The position numbers and the translations under genes were made by a program. Shown in pieces: positions 5,357-8,476 of a DNA stretch of 8,476 bases. The stretch comes from Bacteroidales bacterium. GTDB lineage: Bacteria > Bacteroidota > Bacteroidia > Bacteroidales > Porphyromonadaceae. Each line of letters opens with the position of its first letter. The stretch's first letter is position 1. Location: contig SFHG01000070.1 in NCBI GenBank assembly GCA_004555765.1, positions 1 through 8,476 of the forward strand, given 5' to 3'. The notes below the pieces were generated by a model. It did not search any database, had not been told where the DNA came from, and saw only the letters and a list, made by a program, of their open reading frames with translations.

Positions 5357-6589
5357 ATGTCACGACCAAAATTCATCCGACTTCTCTCCGACCCCCGCTT
5401 CACGCTTGCAGTGTGGGGTGTCCTCCTCGTCCTCGCCTGTCTGAGGGTGTTTCACGGCTCGGACGCCATTAATAACTACCTGATCTTTGAGCGAAGCTGG
5501 GATCACCTCATTTCCGGGACCGATCTCTATGCATACTACCCGGAGGAGTATCACGACCATTTCCTCTACGGACCGCTCTTTGCGGTACTCATCGCGCCCT
5601 TGTCGCTTTTGCCGACGTGGCTCGGCATGTGGCTGTGGCTGACTTGTGGCATGGGGCTGATGCTCCTCGCCGTCTATGCTTTGCGCGACCGGCTCTCCGG
5701 GACGAAAACCGCCGTCTTTATGTGGATCGTGGCCAATGAAGTGTACCTCGCCCTCCTGATGCAACAGTACAATCTCTATGTGGCCGCTCTCTTGCTTCTC
5801 GCCTTCGTCTGTGTCGAAAAGGATCTGCCGGGACTCTTCGCCCTCATCATCGTCGTCGGTCTCCTGACCAAGATCTACGGAGCTATGGGAATACTGCTTT
5901 TCCCTTTCCTCAACCGGAAGAAAGAGGCGGTAATCCTGGGGCTCACCTTTTTCGTCGTCCTTATCCTCTTACCCGCCCTTTTAACGAAAGGGGGATGGAC
6001 GCACCTCGAAAGCCTGTACCGGAGCTGGTTTGAGACACTGGTCTCCAAAAACGGAGACAACCTCTACGCGGGACAGCAAAACCTGGGGCTCCTCGGTATG
6101 GTGCGCAAGACCCTCGGACTTCCTCCCTCTTTCAGCGACCTGTACCTGATGATTCCCGGCGGCATCCTGCTCCTTTTGCCACTCGTGAGGAGGGCGCAGT
6201 ACGGAAGTGTCGCATTTCGGTCGCTGTACCTCTCGAGCATCGCGCTCTTCACCGTCCTCTTCTGCACGGGGACGGAGAGCAATACGTACATCATCGGCTA
6301 TATAGGCATCGCGCTGTGGTTCGCCGCCTACCGCACCGGGGGCAGTCTCGCAGAGCAGATTCTCTTTTGGGGCGCCCTCTTTTTCTCCTTCTCCACAAGC
6401 GACCTTCTGCCGCACGCCCTAAGGTACGACATCATCCAGCCCTACGCACTTAAGGCGCTCTTCCCATCCTTGATTTGGTTTTACCTCATTTACCGTCTCC
6501 TCACCTATGACTTTGGATCTGATACTGCCGGCGTACAAACCCCTTCCCGAGTGGGAGAAGTACGCCGAGATGCGCATTATGCGGCTTAA
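5357..6589 (+). CDS. GT87 (DUF2029) family polyprenyl-phosphate-sugar-dependent glycosyltransferase
   Basis: This is a 410-residue integral membrane protein with about ten hydrophobic spans (for example 16-33, 72-110, 118-153, 158-185, 190-209, 262-277, 290-304, 310-325, 333-347, 368-383). After the first span it carries the family-like loop NNYLIFERSWDHLISG-TDLYAYYP (39-62) and LYGPLFAVLIAPLSLLP (70-86). It also has QQYNLYVAAL (136-145) and LTKIYG (170-175). GT87 enzymes such as mycobacterial PimE use polyprenyl-phosphate mannose on the outer face of the membrane. The sugar and acceptor here are unknown. I chose ATG 5357 because the first span follows closely and the promoter at 5296-5303 lies downstream of the alternative ATG 5204. 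The last 28 residues, beyond the final span, are overprinted by the next gene in another frame (83-bp overlap). Confidence 0.8.
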   Translation: MSRPKFIRLLSDPRFTLAVWGVLLVLACLRVFHGSDAINNYLIFERSWDHLISGTDLYAYYPEEYHDHFLYGPLFAVLIAPLSLLPTWLGMWLWLTCGMGLMLLAVYALRDRLSGTKTAVFMWIVANEVYLALLMQQYNLYVAALLLLAFVCVEKDLPGLFALIIVVGLLTKIYGAMGILLFPFLNRKKEAVILGLTFFVVLILLPALLTKGGWTHLESLYRSWFETLVSKNGDNLYAGQQNLGLLGMVRKTLGLPPSFSDLYLMIPGGILLLLPLVRRAQYGSVAFRSLYLSSIALFTVLFCTGTESNTYIIGYIGIALWFAAYRTGGSLAEQILFWGALFFSFSTSDLLPHALRYDIIQPYALKALFPSLIWFYLIYRLLTYDFGSDTAGVQTPSRVGEVRRDAHYAA

Positions 6590-7232
6590 AGCTGCCTACG
6601 AGGCAGAGACGGGGCAAGTGCTCGACCTGAGGCTTTTCGTCGTACCCGACTGCTCGCCTTACGGACACGGGGCAGAAGTAAGGGCATTTTGGGAGACGCG
6701 CCCGTTCGAGACCGTGTACGTCGGGTACGCCCGAAATAAGGGCAAAGGTGGCGCGATACGGGCTGCTATGCGGCTCTCGACGGCTCCTTTCGTGATGTAC
6801 ACCGACTGGGACTTCCCCTACACTACGGGCTCCATGAAGGACACACTTCTGGAGCTGGAGGACGGGGCGGACTTGGTACTCGCCGATCGGCGCAAGGAGA
6901 CGTACCTCAGGGTGATACCGGATCGGAGAAAAGCGCTCTCCTTCCTCTCTCACCTTTTCAACCGTGTCCTCCTCTGCCTTCCCACGGTAGACACTCAAGG
7001 GGGACTTAAGGGGCTGTCGGCAAAAGGGAGAGACGCGTTTCTGGAGACGCGCATCGACCGGTTTCTCTTCGACACCGAGTTCGTCGCCCTCGCCGTACAC
7101 CGAAAGCTCTCGGTGCGGGTCATCAGCGCCGCCATACGCCCGGACATCCAGCTCTCCGACATCTCGCCCCGCACGCTCTTAGCCGAGCTCCCGGGGCTCT
7201 GCAAAATCTTTTACGCACGATGGTTATCCTAA
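6507..7232 (+). CDS. GT2 glycosyltransferase, polyprenyl-phosphate-sugar synthase-like
   Basis: This 241-residue GT-A fold enzyme has no membrane span, like the soluble type of dolichyl-phosphate mannose synthase. The first strand LDLILPAYKP begins at residue 3. NKGKGGAIRAAM (77-88) matches the NxGKGGAxR signature of that group. DWD (100-102, in MYTDWDFPYT) is the metal and nucleotide-sugar binding DxD equivalent. GADLVLADRR (120-129), DTQGGLKGL (162-170) and FDTEF (188-192) follow in the expected order. The likely reaction is transfer of a hexose from a nucleotide sugar to polyprenyl phosphate at the cytoplasmic face, which would supply the GT87 enzyme encoded just upstream. Direct transfer to a glycan remains possible. 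It overlaps the previous gene by 83 bp and the next by 13 bp, so translation is probably coupled. The ATG at 6507 is right because the conserved first strand follows at once. Confidence 0.85.
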   Translation: MTLDLILPAYKPLPEWEKYAEMRIMRLKAAYEAETGQVLDLRLFVVPDCSPYGHGAEVRAFWETRPFETVYVGYARNKGKGGAIRAAMRLSTAPFVMYTDWDFPYTTGSMKDTLLELEDGADLVLADRRKETYLRVIPDRRKALSFLSHLFNRVLLCLPTVDTQGGLKGLSAKGRDAFLETRIDRFLFDTEFVALAVHRKLSVRVISAAIRPDIQLSDISPRTLLAELPGLCKIFYARWLS

Positions 7233-8035
7233 GTTTCGACATAGAGGAGTTTGACCTCCCCACAGAATACGGTATCTCTATCTCTCCGGAGCGACAGATC
7301 GAGATCTCCGAAAAAGGTCTGAACAACCTCCTCGATCTCCTTGAGAGCGAAAAGGTACCGGCTACTTTTTACAGCACCGTCCGTTTTATGGAAGCCGTCT
7401 CTCCGGAGACACGGCACAGGCTCGTGGCAGGGAAAGACTTCGAGATCGCGTCCCACGGTATGCACCACGGCGTTATGGGAAAAGGCGACCTCCCCGCCTC
7501 CAAGACCGCACTCGAGCGCCTCACCGGGAAGGACGTCACGGGCTTCCGGATGCCGAGGATGATGCCCGTCGATATGGATGAACTCAAAGCGGCGGGTTAC
7601 TTGTACGACTCCTCCCTAAACCCTGCCTTCATTCCGGGACGCTACAACAATCTCTCTCTTCCGTCCGTCCCTTTTGCAGATCGGGGCGGCATCATCCGCC
7701 TGCCGGGACCCGTGACCCCCACGCTTCGGATTCCGCTTTTCTGGCTCGGCTTGCACCACTACCCGCTTCCGCTGTACAAGGCTCTGTGCCGGCTCACGCT
7801 TCGCAAGACGGACTACCTCCAGCTCTACTTCCATCCATGGGAGTTTGCGGACTGGACGAAAGAAAAGGACTTGTCCCGCGTCCCTTTTCTCATCAAAAGA
7901 AGAATCGGCTTTCCTATGATTAAGCGACTGAAGTCGGTCATCCGAAGCTTGAAAAAAGCGGGCGTGGCGTTTGGCACGGCAGCCGGGGAGTGCGCCAAGT
8001 CCACATCTCTTTTTCACCCCACAAAACACGCTTGA
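7220..8035 (+). CDS. Polysaccharide deacetylase (NodB fold, HPWE-type)
   Basis: This 271-residue carbohydrate esterase-like protein of the NodB family would remove N- or O-acetyl groups from a glycan. Motifs in order are LSFDIEEFD (4-12) with the catalytic and metal Asp pair, SHGMHH (78-83) providing the two metal-binding His, GFRMPRMMP (108-116), YDSSLNP (129-135) and FHPWE (204-208) with the catalytic His. The FDIEEFD/HPWE variant is typical of bacterial envelope or exopolysaccharide deacetylases, and I associate this exact style with Bacteroidota. There is no signal peptide or membrane span, so it would act on a cytoplasmic, lipid-linked or nucleotide-linked substrate unless exported unconventionally. 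Its ATG overlaps the end of the GT2 gene by 13 bp, making it the third member of one operon. The substrate is unknown. Confidence 0.87.
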   Translation: MVILSFDIEEFDLPTEYGISISPERQIEISEKGLNNLLDLLESEKVPATFYSTVRFMEAVSPETRHRLVAGKDFEIASHGMHHGVMGKGDLPASKTALERLTGKDVTGFRMPRMMPVDMDELKAAGYLYDSSLNPAFIPGRYNNLSLPSVPFADRGGIIRLPGPVTPTLRIPLFWLGLHHYPLPLYKALCRLTLRKTDYLQLYFHPWEFADWTKEKDLSRVPFLIKRRIGFPMIKRLKSVIRSLKKAGVAFGTAAGECAKSTSLFHPTKHA

Positions 8036-8048
8036 TCCACGCCCCTAT

Positions 8049-8069
8049 TCCCGACCTCTCCGGTCGGGA
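8049..8069 (+). terminator. Stem-loop after the deacetylase gene, possible terminator
   Basis: TCCCGACC (8049-8056) pairs perfectly with GGTCGGGA (8062-8069) around a 5-nt loop, 13 bp after the operon's last stop. No T-tract follows, so it may protect the mRNA end rather than terminate. The larger hairpin at 8158-8197 is an alternative. Confidence 0.45.
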
Positions 8070-8094
8070 GAGCGGTCTGACCGATGAGGCATAT

Positions 8095-8110
8095 CGAAAG
8101 TGAGATTTCG
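8095..8110. repeat. Small hairpin sharing its stem and loop with the 195-237 terminator
   Basis: CGAAA (8095-8099) and TTTCG (8106-8110) flank the loop GTGAGA. The complement of 207-225 reads CCGAAAGTGAGATTTTCGG, which is identical over the stem and loop apart from one T. It is preceded by GATGAGGCAT, a string also present in the MITE-like ends. A recurring structural motif is possible, but the shared length is short. Confidence 0.35.
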
Positions 8111-8157
8111 GTACGCCCACATCAGACCACAACCTACACTTCCAAAGCCACCATAAA

Positions 8158-8197
8158 CGAGACACGTACCGAGGAGATCTTCCCGGTACGTGTCTCG
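8158..8197. terminator. Long perfect stem-loop, probable transcription end
   Basis: CGAGACACGTACCG (8158-8171) is exactly complementary to CGGTACGTGTCTCG (8184-8197). The 12-nt loop is itself partly self-complementary around AGATCT. The 14-bp stem is the strongest perfect hairpin in the window. No T-tract follows on the plus strand; on the minus strand TTTAT follows closely. It sits between the operon end and the leader of the next gene, so it is a likely boundary or terminator, or a dispersed palindromic repeat related to 1733-1765. Confidence 0.55.
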
Positions 8198-8327
8198 TCT
8201 CGCTGTCATACAGGCTGAGGCGGTAGCTTTGGTACGTGCAAAATTTTCAATACGAAAATATCTTCGGCAAGACGACCGACAAAGAAGAAAACAATAAAAA
8301 TAAGTCCATTTTAACGAAAGTATTTTG

Positions 8328-8335
8328 TAACTTTA
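8328..8335 (+). promoter_or_regulatory. Near-consensus -7 element for the gene starting at 8449
   Basis: TAACTTTA differs from TAnnTTTG only in the last base and lies in AT-rich sequence. The T run at 8309-8312 is near the place expected for the upstream box but is not TTTG. Use of this site would give a leader of about 105 nt that contains the hairpin at 8356-8394. Confidence 0.4.
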
Positions 8336-8355
8336 CACAGCGTAAGAACCCACAG

Positions 8356-8394
8356 AGTCCGAAATGAATTTTTTAAACAAAAAACATTCGGGCT
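8356..8394 (+). promoter_or_regulatory. Leader stem-loop upstream of the 8449 gene
   Basis: AGTCCGAAATG (8356-8366) pairs with CATTCGGGCT (8385-8394) with one bulge and one G-U pair. It continues into a T6/A6 stem (8369-8374 with 8379-8384) closed by an AAAC loop. It lies in the predicted untranslated leader and is followed by an AT-rich run. It could influence mRNA stability or attenuation. No known riboswitch pattern is recognised. Confidence 0.35.
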
Positions 8395-8448
8395 TATTCT
8401 TAAAAACAATTCTTTCTTCATCAACATTCTAATCAGGTAACAAACGAC

Positions 8449-8476
8449 ATGAAGACAATCACACAAAAGACTTTGT
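8449..8476 (+). CDS. Start of a gene cut by the window edge
   Basis: An ATG at 8449 follows an A-rich, Shine-Dalgarno-free leader like those of the other starts here. It begins MKTITQKTL and stays open to the edge. Nine residues are too few to identify it. The basic start would suit a signal peptide. Confidence 0.5.

Noticed and set aside
5142..5472. Two short plus-strand frames before the GT87 gene
   Set aside because: They span the promoter region, lack start context, and run into the GT87 gene in the wrong frame.
1..8476. CRISPR array, tRNA or rRNA genes
   Set aside because: No regularly spaced repeats were found beyond two-unit duplications, and no cloverleaf or rRNA-like stretch was recognised.

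Overview
The window looks like chromosomal DNA of a Bacteroidota bacterium, most likely Bacteroidales and perhaps Porphyromonas-like. Several starts are preceded by TAnnTTTG boxes, the Bacteroidota-type -7 element, in A-rich leaders without a Shine-Dalgarno sequence. The Ddl, the HPWE-type deacetylase and the small secreted proteins also have a Bacteroidales character. The genus is inferred, not shown. Base composition is mosaic: ddl and the glycosyltransferase/deacetylase operon are GC-rich, while the small secreted and membrane proteins (332-1309, 3239-4887) are AT-richer, like accessory genes.

Layout. 1-198 holds no confident gene, only a possible C-terminal remnant. 195-237 is a strong stem-loop terminator. 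On the minus strand, 1309-332 is a two-gene unit behind a good promoter (1422-1392). It encodes a secreted protein with a Gly/Ala-rich hydrophobic segment bracketed by two cysteines, then a small membrane protein joined to it by an ATGA overlap. The N-terminal signal-peptide-like part of the first gene is in a different frame from its body. 1310-2067 is non-coding and carries stem-loops and a 129-bp MITE-like element. ddl (D-Ala-D-Ala ligase) follows at 2068-3033. Behind a consensus-like promoter, 3239-4200 encodes a lipoprotein split between two frames at an A AAA AAG heptamer, the classical -1 slippery sequence, in exactly the direction needed to restore a 320-residue product. 4372-4887 encodes a signal peptide plus a probable eight-stranded outer-membrane barrel. 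A second, inverted copy of the MITE-like element lies at 4906-5033.

5357-8035 is a tight three-gene operon: a multispanning GT87/DUF2029 glycosyltransferase, a GT2 enzyme resembling polyprenyl-phosphate-sugar synthases, and a NodB-type polysaccharide deacetylase. The simplest reading is that the GT2 enzyme loads a sugar on polyprenyl phosphate, the GT87 enzyme transfers it to an envelope glycan on the far side of the membrane, and the deacetylase trims the glycan. 8036-8448 is non-coding with several hairpins and a long leader for a gene that begins at 8449 and runs out of the window.

The least ordinary points are the possible programmed frameshift in the 3239 lipoprotein, the toxin/immunity-like architecture of the 332-1309 pair, and the two-copy MITE family. 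All three rest on sequence reading only; no database search was possible.
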